NCBI GenBank assembly: GCA_036489765.1
Contig: DASXFE010000072.1
Location: 11,530 to 75,529, forward strand
Reading direction: 5' to 3'
Length of the DNA: 64,000 nt
DNA from: DATARH01 sp036489765
GTDB lineage: Bacteria; Pseudomonadota; Alphaproteobacteria; ATCC43930; CGMCC-115725
Below the pieces are notes generated by a model that worked only from the letters and a program-made list of their open reading frames with translations, had not been told where the DNA came from and did not search any database. The position numbers were made by a program, and so were the translations under genes. The stretch's first letter is position 1, and every line of letters begins with the position of its first letter. Shown piece after piece: positions 53,248 to 62,038 of this stretch.

Positions 53248-53988
53248 ATGACCCGACTCAGCGTCAATCTCAACAAGGTGGCACTCCTGCGCAACTCGCG
53301 CCATACCGGTGTACCCGATGTGTGCCGTTTCGCGACGATCGCGAAGGAGGCCGGCGCCGACGGCATCACTGTGCATCCGCGCCCCGACGAACGCCACATC
53401 CGCAGCGGCGACGTGCCGGCGCTCGTCGATCTGATGCGCGACTGGCGCCCGGCGATCGAGCTCAATATCGAAGGTTACCCCGACGAGCGCCTCATCGACA
53501 TCGTCCGCGCCGCCCGGCCCGAGCAATGCACGCTGGTGCCCGATTCTCCCGACGCCTTCACCTCGGAAAGCGGCTGGCGGCTCGGCAACGAGGACATCTC
53601 GCTTCTCCGCCCGGCGATCGCCGCGCTCAAGGAAAGCGGCTGCCGCGTGATCCTCTTCGCCGACCCCGGCTTCCGCGATGTCGATCGCGTCCGCCCCACG
53701 GGCGCCGACGGCATCGAGATCTACACAGGCGCCTATGCGGCTGCCTTCCGCAACGGCGACATCGCCGGCGCCCTCGCCGATTGCGTCGAAACGGCCCGGC
53801 GAGCGGCCGATATGGGCCTCACCGTCAATGTCGGCCACGATCTCTGTCTCGAAAACCTGCCCCCGTTCGTCGCCGCGATGCCGGCGATCCACGAGGCATC
53901 GATCGGCCATGAACTGACCGCCGACGCCCTCGAAATGGGCTTCGCCGCGGCGGTAAAGGCCTACCGCGCGGCACTCAACCCGAGCTAG
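53248..53988 (+). CDS. pdxJ: Pyridoxine 5'-phosphate synthase
   Basis: 246 residues, standard length. It condenses 1-deoxyxylulose 5-phosphate with 3-amino-2-oxopropyl phosphate to make pyridoxine 5'-phosphate. Landmarks are LSVNLNKVALLRNSR, GADGITVHPRPDERHI with active-site His and Arg, ELNIEGYP, and GLTVNVGHDL near the C-terminus. The ATG at 53248 follows the repeat; the frame further upstream is repeat sequence. Its TAG stop shares the palindrome CTAG with the stop of the convergent metalloprotease gene. Confidence 0.95.
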   Translation: MTRLSVNLNKVALLRNSRHTGVPDVCRFATIAKEAGADGITVHPRPDERHIRSGDVPALVDLMRDWRPAIELNIEGYPDERLIDIVRAARPEQCTLVPDSPDAFTSESGWRLGNEDISLLRPAIAALKESGCRVILFADPGFRDVDRVRPTGADGIEIYTGAYAAAFRNGDIAGALADCVETARRAADMGLTVNVGHDLCLENLPPFVAAMPAIHEASIGHELTADALEMGFAAAVKAYRAALNPS

Positions 53989-56609
53989 GCGAAAAAGCTG
54001 GTATTGAGCGACGTGACGCCGGCGAGCGTGATCGTCGAGCCGTCGGAGAGGGTGAAGACGACGCCGTTGCCGGACTGATGGGCCGAGGCGAGCGTGTTGC
54101 TTTCCGCGCTTGCGGATTCGACGATGCGGTCGCCCTCGGGCTGGTTGAAATCGGCGACAGTGTCGCTCGCGTTTGCGTCGTTGCCGCCGCCGGGGGCCAG
54201 CGTCTCCGTGCCGCCGTGACCAGCGATGAAATCGACGTAGTCGGAGCCGAGGCCGGTCGTGAACGCATCGCCCGCGCCCCCGAAAACCGTGCCCGAGCCA
54301 GCCGCGTTTCCCAGGATGATCGCCTGATTGCCGGCGATCGCGTTCACCGTATCGGCCCCTGCCCCGGTCGTGATCGTGTCCTGCGCGACGCCGATGATCT
54401 GCGTCGCCGCCGTGCCGCCCGTCAGCGTGTCGCCGTTGGCGCTGTCGACGATGACCGATCCGTTGGACTGAACGACGACGATCGCGCTGGGGCCGCCATT
54501 GAAGATGATATTGGTCCCCCTGCCCGAGCCTATAGTGTCGCCGACGCCGCCATACACCGTCGCGTTGCCGGTGCCGAACGTCACGGTCTCGTTGTTGGGC
54601 AGCGCGTTGAGGGTGTCACCATTGCCGAGCGTGATGTCGTCGTTGGCCGAGCCGATGACTGTCGCCGCCGCCGTGCCGCCCGTCAGCGTGTCGCCGGGGC
54701 CGCTGTTCAGAAGGATGCCGCCATTGGTCTCGACGAGCACGATCGCGTTGCCGCCACCATTGAACGTCACGATCGGCGAGCCGCCCGCGGCATTGATCGT
54801 GTCGCCAACCCCGCCATAGACCGTCGCGTTGCCGGTGCCGACGGTCACCGACTCGTTTCCGGGGATCGCATTAAGCGTATCGGCACCGGTGGTGAAAGTG
54901 AAATTGTCACCTGCGGCTCCGATCATGGTCACCGCCGCGGCGCCGCCGGTCAACGTATCGCCGCTGCCGTCATAGAGCAGTGCCGCGCCGTTTGCGGCGG
55001 TGAGGATGATCGGGTTGCCGCCGCCGTTCATCGTGACATAGGTGTTGCCGTTCGGCGCTTCGATCACATCGCCGGCGGCGCCGAAGACGGTCGAGAAGCC
55101 GGTCCCCGTCGCAACCGTGCCCCCACCGACGAGCGCGTTGATCGTATCGTTCCCGGTACCCGCCACCGCGGTCAGTCCCGCATTGCCGAGCACCAACGCC
55201 TGATTGCCGTTCGGCATCTCGACGAGCCCGCCGGCGGCGCCGGCGCCCACCGAACCGGACACCACCCCTCCCGCCGAGATGACCAGCGTCCCGCCCGACA
55301 GCACCGGGTTGATCTCGGTGCCGCCCGCCGACACCACTTCGAGACCGCCGCCCAGGACCGTCGTGCCGCTCGCCAGGCCGCCGTTGAACACAACCTCGCT
55401 GCCGCCGCCCGACACGATCGTCGCGTTCGCGACGCCACCGGACAGCACCTCCGCGGTCTGGCCGCCGGCGACGACCAGGGAAAGCGTCGAGCCCACGCTT
55501 GAGATGAGGACCCCACCCGACTCGAGGACGACACCGGACGTCGCGCCCACGGCTCCGGAGCTCGTGCCGCCGACCACCGCACCGGGCGCGGCAGACAGCG
55601 TGCCGCCGGGCTCGACGATGGTCCCGACGGCGCTTCCTCCCGACAGCACGTCCAGGGTCCCGCCGCTGCTGATGACCGTGCCGCCCGCCGTAGCGCCGGC
55701 ATCGACGAGAACGAGCCCTCCGGCTTCCACCGTGATGTTGTTGAATGCCTCGCCCGCGGCGATCTCGAATGTTTGGCCGGGGATCACGACGGGGTTGCTG
55801 GCGAGCTGATAGCCGATCGCCTCCATCGCCTGGATGTCGGCCGGCGTAACCGGGTTCTCGACGCCGTCGTCGCTGTCGTCGTCGAAAGAGTCATTGCCGG
55901 CGCTCGCCGCCCAATCGCCGAGGTCGCCGTCATCACCGGTCTGGAAATTGTTGAAATTGTCGAGATCGGTGGCGCCTGCATCCACCGAAAAGTAGGACGG
56001 CGCCCCGGTGGTCAGCTGGCGGACGCCGTTGCCCGAGTAGCGGAAGAGGTCGAGCGGGGTATAGGCGGGGTTCCGGTGTGTTCCGTAAAAGGTGTCGAGA
56101 TCGGCCGTTCGGCCGAGATCCTCCGAGATTTCGTGCTCGGCGACGCCGATGAAATCGTATTGGCCGCCGACCGCCCGATCCAACGGGTTGAAGTCGAAGG
56201 TGATGTCGCTGGTGCCGAACCCGACCCAATTGTCGGGCGAAGCGGCATTGCCGGAGAAGAGGCCGAGCGCCATCGCCTCGGCGTCGGTCATCGTTACCTC
56301 GCCGTTTCCGAGCGGGCTCGCCGCCGGCAAGCTCGCCACGGCGCTCGCGTCATACGAGCCGGTATCGGTTGCAATCAGGGCGCTGCGAACCTGGCTGTAG
56401 GTATAGGGCCCCTGATAGTCGGCGAGACTTTCGCCCAGGTCGTCGCCGCCAAGAGGACCGCCGTCGATCTCGCCATAGCCGACGGTGATGTTCACCGTGA
56501 TCGGGTTGCTGAACAGCGTGTCGAAAAATTCCGCCGCGTCCTCCACCGCCGCGACGAACCCGGTCGGCAGGCTGTTCACGCTCTGGTCAAACGTCAGAGT
56601 GATGTTCAC
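53985..56609 (-). CDS. Large type I-secreted metalloprotease-like protein with AIDA/RTX-like repeats
   Basis: 874 residues from a GTG (GGAGGGG 6 nt upstream). Residues 1-275 resemble NF038122-type metalloproteases, with the probable zinc segment AEHEISEDLGR (HExxE rather than HExxH). Residues about 280-470 are autotransporter-like beta repeats (SGGTLDVLSGGSAVGT). Residues about 475-810 hold roughly four units of about 75 residues of RTX-like Gly/Asp/Asn-rich repeats (NATVYGGVGDTIN, GDTLTGGTAA). The C-terminus FTLSDGSTITLAGVT...SFFA is a type I secretion signal. No signal peptide and no adjacent ABC exporter. Likely a secreted calcium-stabilised surface protein. Confidence 0.75.
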   Translation of the reverse strand: MNITLTFDQSVNSLPTGFVAAVEDAAEFFDTLFSNPITVNITVGYGEIDGGPLGGDDLGESLADYQGPYTYSQVRSALIATDTGSYDASAVASLPAASPLGNGEVTMTDAEAMALGLFSGNAASPDNWVGFGTSDITFDFNPLDRAVGGQYDFIGVAEHEISEDLGRTADLDTFYGTHRNPAYTPLDLFRYSGNGVRQLTTGAPSYFSVDAGATDLDNFNNFQTGDDGDLGDWAASAGNDSFDDDSDDGVENPVTPADIQAMEAIGYQLASNPVVIPGQTFEIAAGEAFNNITVEAGGLVLVDAGATAGGTVISSGGTLDVLSGGSAVGTIVEPGGTLSAAPGAVVGGTSSGAVGATSGVVLESGGVLISSVGSTLSLVVAGGQTAEVLSGGVANATIVSGGGSEVVFNGGLASGTTVLGGGLEVVSAGGTEINPVLSGGTLVISAGGVVSGSVGAGAAGGLVEMPNGNQALVLGNAGLTAVAGTGNDTINALVGGGTVATGTGFSTVFGAAGDVIEAPNGNTYVTMNGGGNPIILTAANGAALLYDGSGDTLTGGAAAVTMIGAAGDNFTFTTGADTLNAIPGNESVTVGTGNATVYGGVGDTINAAGGSPIVTFNGGGNAIVLVETNGGILLNSGPGDTLTGGTAAATVIGSANDDITLGNGDTLNALPNNETVTFGTGNATVYGGVGDTIGSGRGTNIIFNGGPSAIVVVQSNGSVIVDSANGDTLTGGTAATQIIGVAQDTITTGAGADTVNAIAGNQAIILGNAAGSGTVFGGAGDAFTTGLGSDYVDFIAGHGGTETLAPGGGNDANASDTVADFNQPEGDRIVESASAESNTLASAHQSGNGVVFTLSDGSTITLAGVTSLNTSFFA

Positions 56610-56749
56610 CCGCTATCCCCTCCGCCACGGGGGGAGCACCGCTCCCGCACAGATCGGCGCGGCCGGCCCAAAGCCGCAGCCTGTTCTTTATTACGCGAGT
56701 TAAGAATATCTTGTTCCCGATGCCGTGATCGTACCACCGTCGTCGTCCC

Positions 56750-56778
56750 TTGACGCTCCGCCGTCCGCCGCTTAGCCT
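56750..56778 (+). promoter_or_regulatory. Promoter of the argC leader
   Basis: TTGACG (56750-56755), 17-bp spacer, TAGCCT (56773-56778). Transcription would start near 56785, four bases before the leader ATG at 56789 and about 165 bp before argC. Confidence 0.5.
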
Positions 56779-56788
56779 CCCCTCCACG

Positions 56789-56863
56789 ATGATCAGCCTG
56801 AGCCCCTACCGCCCCCGACGATGCCGTATTGGCGGCGGGAGAGGCGTGCGTCCGGACCAGTGA
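56789..56863 (+). CDS. Candidate arginine-rich leader peptide of argC
   Basis: 24 codons: MISLSPYRPRRCR followed by IGGGRGVRPDQ. Six of 24 residues are Arg, four of them within six codons (CGC CCC CGA CGA TGC CGT), including two adjacent CGA codons expected to be rare at this GC content. The ATG is about 4 nt from the predicted transcription start, so translation would be nearly leaderless. A second overlapping frame (56821-56883) also encodes an Arg-rich 20-mer (MPYWRRERRASG...). High GC raises the chance frequency of Arg codons, so this is a hypothesis supported by the terminator that follows. Confidence 0.4.
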   Translation: MISLSPYRPRRCRIGGGRGVRPDQ

Positions 56864-56891
56864 CCGCAGTCGCGATCCGGTAGACGGCCCG

Positions 56892-56928
56892 AACCCCGCC
56901 AGGACTTTTCCGGTGGGGTTTTTCTTTA
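56892..56928 (+). terminator. Intrinsic terminator/attenuator before argC
   Basis: Stem AACCCCGCC / GGTGGGGTT (9 pairs, one G-U), 11-nt loop, followed by TTTCTTTAT. It sits between the leader ORFs and the argC start with no intervening gene. Its left arm (CCCGCC, 56895-56900) could instead pair with GGCGGG at 56834-56839 inside the leader, an antiterminator geometry. Confidence 0.7.
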
Positions 56929-56949
56929 TCTGCTTGATGGGGATCCGAA

Positions 56950-57876
56950 ATGCCGACGAACAAGCCCAGCGTGTTCATCGACGGCGAGGCCGGAACGACG
57001 GGGCTCGGCATCCGCGCCCGCCTCGAAGCCCTCGCCGCCATCGAGCTGAAAAGCATCTCCGAGGCGCGACGCAAAGACCCGGCCGCGAGACGCGACATGA
57101 TGGCCGCGGTCGATCTTGTCGTCCTGTGCCTCCCCGACGACGCGGCGAAGGAATCGGCCGCGCTCGCCGGCGAGCTTGGGCCCGACGCGCCCAAACTTCT
57201 CGACGCCAGCACCGCGCACCGGGTCCACCCCGACTGGACCTACGGCTTCGCCGAGATGGAAGACGGCCAGGATGCGAGGATCGCTGCGGCCGGCAAGGTC
57301 GCCAACCCCGGCTGCTATCCCACGGGGGCGATCGGCCTCATCCGGCCGCTCGTCGATGCGGGAGTGATCCCGGCGGATTATCCGGTGGCGATCAATGCGG
57401 TCAGCGGCTTTTCCGGCGGCGGCAAGTCGATGATCGCGGCGCACGATACCGAAGGCGGCCCGGCCTTCGAGCTTTATGCGCTCGGGCTCGAACACAAGCA
57501 TGTACCGGAGACCGAGAAATATTGCGGCCTCTCGCGCCGGCCGATCTTCGTCCCCTCGGTCGGGCATTTCCGCCAGGGGATGCTGGTCTCGGTGCCGCTG
57601 CACCTCGACACGCTGACTGGCAACCCGACCGGCGCCGACCTCGCCGAAATCCTGGCCGCCCGGTACCAGGGCCAGGCACTGGTCAAGGTCGTGCCGCCGA
57701 CCAAGGACGGCAAGCTCGAACCGCAAGCGCTCAACGAGACCGAATTCCTCGAGCTTTCCGTCCACGCCAACGAGGCGCGACGCCAGGCGGTGCTGGTCGC
57801 GAGGCTCGACAACCTCGGCAAGGGTGCCTCCGGCGCAGCCGTGCAAAACATCCGGCTGATGCTGGGGCTGGAGTGA
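56950..57876 (+). CDS. argC: N-acetyl-gamma-glutamyl-phosphate reductase (type 2)
   Basis: 308 residues, the short type common in alphaproteobacteria. It reduces N-acetylglutamyl phosphate to the semialdehyde with NADPH in arginine synthesis. Landmarks are DGEAGTTGLGIRARL, the catalytic Cys in NPGCYPTGAIGL, NAVSGFSGGGKSMI and the His segment VGHFRQGM. GGGG lies 8 nt before the ATG. It follows a promoter, Arg-rich ORF and terminator that together suggest attenuation. Confidence 0.95.
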   Translation: MPTNKPSVFIDGEAGTTGLGIRARLEALAAIELKSISEARRKDPAARRDMMAAVDLVVLCLPDDAAKESAALAGELGPDAPKLLDASTAHRVHPDWTYGFAEMEDGQDARIAAAGKVANPGCYPTGAIGLIRPLVDAGVIPADYPVAINAVSGFSGGGKSMIAAHDTEGGPAFELYALGLEHKHVPETEKYCGLSRRPIFVPSVGHFRQGMLVSVPLHLDTLTGNPTGADLAEILAARYQGQALVKVVPPTKDGKLEPQALNETEFLELSVHANEARRQAVLVARLDNLGKGASGAAVQNIRLMLGLE

Positions 57877-57889
57877 GGGGCTGAAGACG

Positions 57890-58831
57890 ATGCACTTCCC
57901 CTCTCCCGCAATGCGGGCGAGGGGAAGTTGTTCGCGGCGTGCCATCCTCGCCGGCCTCGCCGCCCTGCCTGCGCTTAGGAGCATTGCCATGGCCGACACG
58001 CCGATGATCACCCGCCCAATCCCGTCTACCGGCGAGGCGATGCCGGTCGTCGGGCTCGGGACGTGGCCGGTCTTTGACGTCGGCGACAGCGCGGGCGAGC
58101 GGGCGCCGCTCAAATCCGTGGTTCAGGCGCTGGTCGCCGCCGGCGGACGGATGATCGACACGTCGCCGATGTACGGACGGTCGGAGGCGGTCGTCGGCGA
58201 TCTCGTCACCGAGCTCGGCGTGCGGCAGAAGGTGTTTCTCGCAACCAAGGTCTGGACCAGCGGGCGCGAGCGCGGGATCGCCGAGATGCAGCGCTCGGCC
58301 GCGCGCATGAAAAGCCCGGTGCTCGACCTCATCCAGATCCATAACCTCGTCGATTGGAGGACGCAGCTCGCGACGCTGCGCGACATGAAGGCGAAGGGCC
58401 AGGTCCGCTATATCGGAATCACCCACTACACGACCGGTTCGCTCGACGAATTGGCGCGAATCCTCGACCGCGAGCCCGGCATCGATTTCGTCCAATGCGG
58501 CTATTCGCTGGCGCAACGCGACGCCGAGGCACGCCTCTTTCCAACCTGTGTGGCAAAAAAGGTCGCGGTGATCGTCAACCAGCCGCTTGGGCAGGGCGGT
58601 CTCTTCGGCCGGGTACGCGGCAAGGAATTGCCGGGCTGGGCTGCCGATTTCGACTGCACGAGCTGGGCGCAGCTCTTCCTCAAATACCTGATCGGCGAGC
58701 CGGCTGTGACCTGCGTGATCCCGGCCACCAACAAGCCCGACCACATGGCCGATAACCTCAAAGCCGGGTTCGGCAGGCTGCCGGATGAAAACCAGCGGCA
58801 GCAGATCAGGGCGTTGTGGGACGGGCCGTAG
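57890..58831 (+). CDS. Aldo/keto reductase, probably Tat-exported
   Basis: 313 residues. The N-terminus has SRRAILAGLAALPALRSIAMA, a twin-arginine plus hydrophobic stretch suggesting Tat export. The AKR catalytic tetrad is visible: Asp and Tyr in MIDTSPMYGRS, Lys in LATKVW and His in IQIHNLVD. Residues 4-13 are encoded by a family E repeat, so the true start may be the internal ATG at 57911. It follows argC by 13 bp and may be cotranscribed. Substrate unknown. Confidence 0.8.
   Translation: MHFPSPAMRARGSCSRRAILAGLAALPALRSIAMADTPMITRPIPSTGEAMPVVGLGTWPVFDVGDSAGERAPLKSVVQALVAAGGRMIDTSPMYGRSEAVVGDLVTELGVRQKVFLATKVWTSGRERGIAEMQRSAARMKSPVLDLIQIHNLVDWRTQLATLRDMKAKGQVRYIGITHYTTGSLDELARILDREPGIDFVQCGYSLAQRDAEARLFPTCVAKKVAVIVNQPLGQGGLFGRVRGKELPGWAADFDCTSWAQLFLKYLIGEPAVTCVIPATNKPDHMADNLKAGFGRLPDENQRQQIRALWDGP
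57896..57925. repeat. Dispersed repeat, family E (short copy 3) within coding start
   Basis: CCCCTCTCCCGCAATGCGGG followed by CGAGGGG, a palindrome matching family E phrases at 10064-10195. It overlaps the first codons of the aldo/keto reductase gene. Confidence 0.55.
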
Positions 58832-58859
58832 TTTCTCCGGCCTCGTGAGGCGGGCGCCG

Positions 58860-60065
58860 CTAACGTGCTTTCGGCAGCTGGAGCAGTTGCCACACCTCGG
58901 TAAAGGCCTGCACCAGCGCGTCGACATCGGCGTCGCTGTGAACCGGGGTCGGGGTCACGCGAAGGCGTTCGGTGCCGCGAGGAACAGTCGGATAATTGAT
59001 CGGCTGGACGTAGATGTTGTGGTCGCGCAGCAGGAGGTCCGAGGCCATCCGGCATTTCGCGGCGTCGCCGACCAGCACCGGCACGATGTGGCTGACCGAC
59101 GGGAACAGCGGCAACCCGGCGGCGGTCATCCTCTGCTTGACCAGGGCCACCCGCTCCTGGTGCTTCGCGCGCTCGACACTGCTCTGGCGCAAGTGCCGGA
59201 TCGCAGCCATCGCGCCGGCGGCGACCAGCGGCGGCATCGATGAGGTAAAGATAAAGCCCGGCGCGTGCCCACGCAGGAAGTCGACCATCAGCGACGATCC
59301 GGCGACATAGCCGCCCATCGTGCCGAACGCCTTGGCGAGGGTCCCCTGGATTACGGTAAGCCGGTGCGCGACGCCGTCCCGCTCGGACACGCCGCCGCCC
59401 TGCTCGCCGTAGAGCCCGACCGCGTGGACCTCGTCGAGATAGGTCATCGCGCCATGACGATCGGCGACATCGCAGATTTCGCCGATCGGGGCGATGTCGC
59501 CGTCCATCGAATACACCGATTCGAAGCAGACGAGTTTGGGGCGTTCGGCCGGAATGGCCGCGAGCAATTCGGCGAGATGCGCCGTATCGTTATGGCGGAA
59601 GATGACGCGCTCGGCCCGGCTGTTGCGGATGCCGGCGATCATCGAGGCGTGGTTCATCGCATCCGACAATACGACCATGCCCGGCATGCTGCCGGCGAGC
59701 GTCGACAGCGCCGCCTCGTTCGCGACAAAGCCCGACGTGAAGACCAGCGCCGCCTCCCGCCCGTGCAGGTCGGCGAGCTCGCGCTCTAGGAGGACATGCG
59801 CGTGGCTGGTGCCTGAGATGTTGCGAGTGCCGCCGGCGCCGGCCCCGGTCCGGCGCAGCTCGGCCTCCATCGCTGCGAGCACGGCCGGATGCTGGCCCAT
59901 GCCGAGATAATCGTTCGAGCACCAGACGGTGACTTCGCTGCCGACGCGATGGTCCCAGGCGCGCGGAAAGTCGCCGACCCGGCGCTCGAGATCGGCAAAG
60001 ATCCGGTAGCGGCCCTCGGAATGCAGCGCGTCGACGCGCGCCTTGAAAAAGCTATCGAAATCCAT
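58860..60065 (-). CDS. hemA: 5-aminolevulinate synthase (C4 pathway)
   Basis: 401 residues, standard. It condenses succinyl-CoA and glycine using PLP to make 5-aminolevulinate for heme and tetrapyrroles. The PLP lysine is Lys245 in TLAKAFGTMGGY, and the Asp that contacts the PLP ring nitrogen is Asp211 in DEVHAVGLYG. SNDYLGMGQHP and GTRNISGTSH are family hallmarks. The ATG at 60065 gives the usual MDFDSFF start; the frame further upstream to 60257 is not conserved-looking. Its presence marks the genome as alphaproteobacterial. Confidence 0.96.
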   Translation of the reverse strand: MDFDSFFKARVDALHSEGRYRIFADLERRVGDFPRAWDHRVGSEVTVWCSNDYLGMGQHPAVLAAMEAELRRTGAGAGGTRNISGTSHAHVLLERELADLHGREAALVFTSGFVANEAALSTLAGSMPGMVVLSDAMNHASMIAGIRNSRAERVIFRHNDTAHLAELLAAIPAERPKLVCFESVYSMDGDIAPIGEICDVADRHGAMTYLDEVHAVGLYGEQGGGVSERDGVAHRLTVIQGTLAKAFGTMGGYVAGSSLMVDFLRGHAPGFIFTSSMPPLVAAGAMAAIRHLRQSSVERAKHQERVALVKQRMTAAGLPLFPSVSHIVPVLVGDAAKCRMASDLLLRDHNIYVQPINYPTVPRGTERLRVTPTPVHSDADVDALVQAFTEVWQLLQLPKAR

Positions 60066-60139
60066 GGTCTTTTCGGATCGGCGGTGTGGAACAACGATAC
60101 CACATCGCCATAAACGCGACACGGGGCGGTGTGTCGCGC

Positions 60140-60463
60140 CTATTGGTGCGGCTGGCAGATAAACGTCGCGCGGCCCGGCAGCAGCATCGGGCAGACATCG
60201 AGCGTCTTGAGCCCGTAATCCGTATCCTCGCGCACCGGGGTCATGTTCTTGCCGCACTGGTCCTGCGCCGCGACGAGAAGCTGCTCAGGCGAGCTTTTCA
60301 GCGTGTCGTAGCAGATCCCGACCCGCATGCGCGTATCGTGCGCCCCGGGCGGCGGCTTCAGCGGGACCGTTTCGAACGGATCGAGCAGCGTGCAGCCTCC
60401 AAGGGCCGCGAGACCGAGCGACCCGACCCCGATCGCAATCGCAATCGCGAGAGCGCGTCTCAC
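60140..60463 (-). CDS. Small putative lipoprotein
   Basis: 107 residues from a GTG whose first bases overlap the amidase stop (GTGA), so it is coupled to the upstream amidase. A basic start and hydrophobic stretch end in LAALGGC, a plausible lipobox with Cys24 as the lipidated residue. The mature part contains four more Cys (ICYDT, DQCGK, DVCPM, FICQP), suggesting two disulphides in the periplasm. No family recognised. Confidence 0.7.
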   Translation of the reverse strand: MRRALAIAIAIGVGSLGLAALGGCTLLDPFETVPLKPPPGAHDTRMRVGICYDTLKSSPEQLLVAAQDQCGKNMTPVREDTDYGLKTLDVCPMLLPGRATFICQPHQ

Positions 60464-61737
60464 GGCAGATCCTCAAACGCGCGTTCCAGAAACATTGCGC
60501 ACGACATCAGCCGCGCGTCGTCGCCGATCCGGCCGACGAGCTGGACGCCGCATGGCAGCCCGCCATCGCCCCATAGTCCTGGCATCGTCACGCACGGCGT
60601 CCCGAGCAGCGTCCACATGCGGTTGAAGATCGGGTCGCCGGTAAAGCCGAGGCCCTTCGGCGCCAGCCCCGGCGCGGCCGGAACCAGCATCGCGTCGCAA
60701 GCACCGAAGAAATCCCCGAGCCCGGCCCGCGCCGCCACGGCATCGGCGAGCGCGGCATCGTAGTCCTCGGCCGTCACCGCAGCGCCGGCATCGAGCAGCG
60801 TGGCAAGGCGCGGCGACAGTTTCTCGCGCTGATAAAGGTGCTCATAGGCGAGGCCGCGCGCCGATTCGCACCACATCACCTTGTCTTGGGCGTCGGTAAG
60901 GCCGCGATGCGCGTCGGGCACCGGAATGTCGTCGACCTTGGCCCCGGCGCGGTCGAGCGCGGTACGGGCACGGTCGAGCGCCGCGGCGACGACGGCGTCC
61001 GCCTTGTCCCACATCGCCGACGGGCAGATGCCGAAGCGCGGTGCCGACGGCGGCAGCGCGGTGTCGCGCAATCCCGGCCGCCCGGTGATCGCACCGATAA
61101 AGAACGCGGCGTCCTCGACCGTCGCGGCCATCGTGCCGATCGTGTCGAGGTTTTCGGCGAGACCCTTGGCGCCGGCGCGCGGCACCAGACCAAAGCTCGG
61201 CTTGTACCCGATGCAGCCGCAAAACGCGGCCGGGCGGATGATCGACCCAGCGGTCTGCGACCCGAAAGCAAGCGGCACCATCCCCGCCCCGACCGCCGCC
61301 GCCGAGCCGCTCGACGAGCCGCCCGGCGTATGCCCGGGATTGCGCGGGTTCGCTGTCTTTCCGGGGGTGAAGGTAGCGAACTCGGTCGTCACGGTCTTGC
61401 CGACCACGACCGCCCCGGCCGCCCGCGCGATCGCGACCGCGGCGGCGTCCGACGCCGGGCGATTGCCGATGTAGATCGGCGAGCCATAGGCCGACGGCAT
61501 ATCGACGGTGTCGAGCAGATCCTTCACCCCGATGGGCACGCCCTGCAGCGGCCCCGGCCTCGCATTGCGAGCATTGGCCAGCGCCGTGTCGCGGTCGAGA
61601 TATTCCCACGCCTGGATCTCGCCCTCGCGGGCGGCAATGCGATCGAGGCACGCCTCGGTCACCGATTCGGCAGAGAGCCGGCCGGCGGCGATCTCCTGCG
61701 CGAGGGCGCGGACGGAAAGCGATGACGGATCGGGCAC
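60460..61737 (-). CDS. Amidase signature family hydrolase
   Basis: 425 residues. The Ser-cisSer-Lys triad is Lys in GVKDLLDT, cis-Ser in GGSSSGSAAAV and the nucleophile in SQTAGSIIRPA. It is distinct from the amidase at 2935-4404 and closer in size to allophanate hydrolase/indoleacetamide hydrolase-like members, but the substrate is unknown. It is translationally coupled to the small lipoprotein gene downstream. Confidence 0.85.
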   Translation of the reverse strand: MPDPSSLSVRALAQEIAAGRLSAESVTEACLDRIAAREGEIQAWEYLDRDTALANARNARPGPLQGVPIGVKDLLDTVDMPSAYGSPIYIGNRPASDAAAVAIARAAGAVVVGKTVTTEFATFTPGKTANPRNPGHTPGGSSSGSAAAVGAGMVPLAFGSQTAGSIIRPAAFCGCIGYKPSFGLVPRAGAKGLAENLDTIGTMAATVEDAAFFIGAITGRPGLRDTALPPSAPRFGICPSAMWDKADAVVAAALDRARTALDRAGAKVDDIPVPDAHRGLTDAQDKVMWCESARGLAYEHLYQREKLSPRLATLLDAGAAVTAEDYDAALADAVAARAGLGDFFGACDAMLVPAAPGLAPKGLGFTGDPIFNRMWTLLGTPCVTMPGLWGDGGLPCGVQLVGRIGDDARLMSCAMFLERAFEDLP

Positions 61738-61835
61738 GGCGTTTCACCCTTGGCGCGAGGACCGTGGAAACCTACCCCGCCGCCGTCCGCGGCGGAAGGC
61801 TTGCCGCGCGGCCGCGCCACCGGCAGGATTTCGCC

Positions 61836-62030
61836 ATGTCGGACAAAAGCCCCACCCCGCCCGAACCGGACAGCCGACGCGGTGCGCTGATCGGTCTCGT
61901 CGTCATCGCGTTGCTCGTGGTCATCGCCTACTGGCTCGTCACCTCGCTGCGCGAGGAGGGCAAGCGCGAAGACTGTCTCGCCTCCGGCCGCACCAACTGC
62001 GCGCCGATCGATATTCCGCGGAAAGACTGA
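61836..62030 (+). CDS. Small single-pass membrane protein
   Basis: 64 residues. One membrane helix (ALIGLVVIALLVVIAYWLV) follows a Pro/acidic cytosolic start; the outside tail has two Cys (EDCLASGRTNCAP). No family recognised. A 19-bp palindrome lies 9 bp after its stop and may end the transcript. Confidence 0.6.
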   Translation: MSDKSPTPPEPDSRRGALIGLVVIALLVVIAYWLVTSLREEGKREDCLASGRTNCAPIDIPRKD

Positions 62031-62038
62031 CCCTCACT

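Noticed and set aside
56821..56883. Second Arg-rich leader ORF (20 codons) as the sole leader
   Set aside because: It lacks a ribosome site and starts inside the first ORF; kept only as an alternative because the first ORF starts almost at the predicted transcript end and has denser Arg codons.
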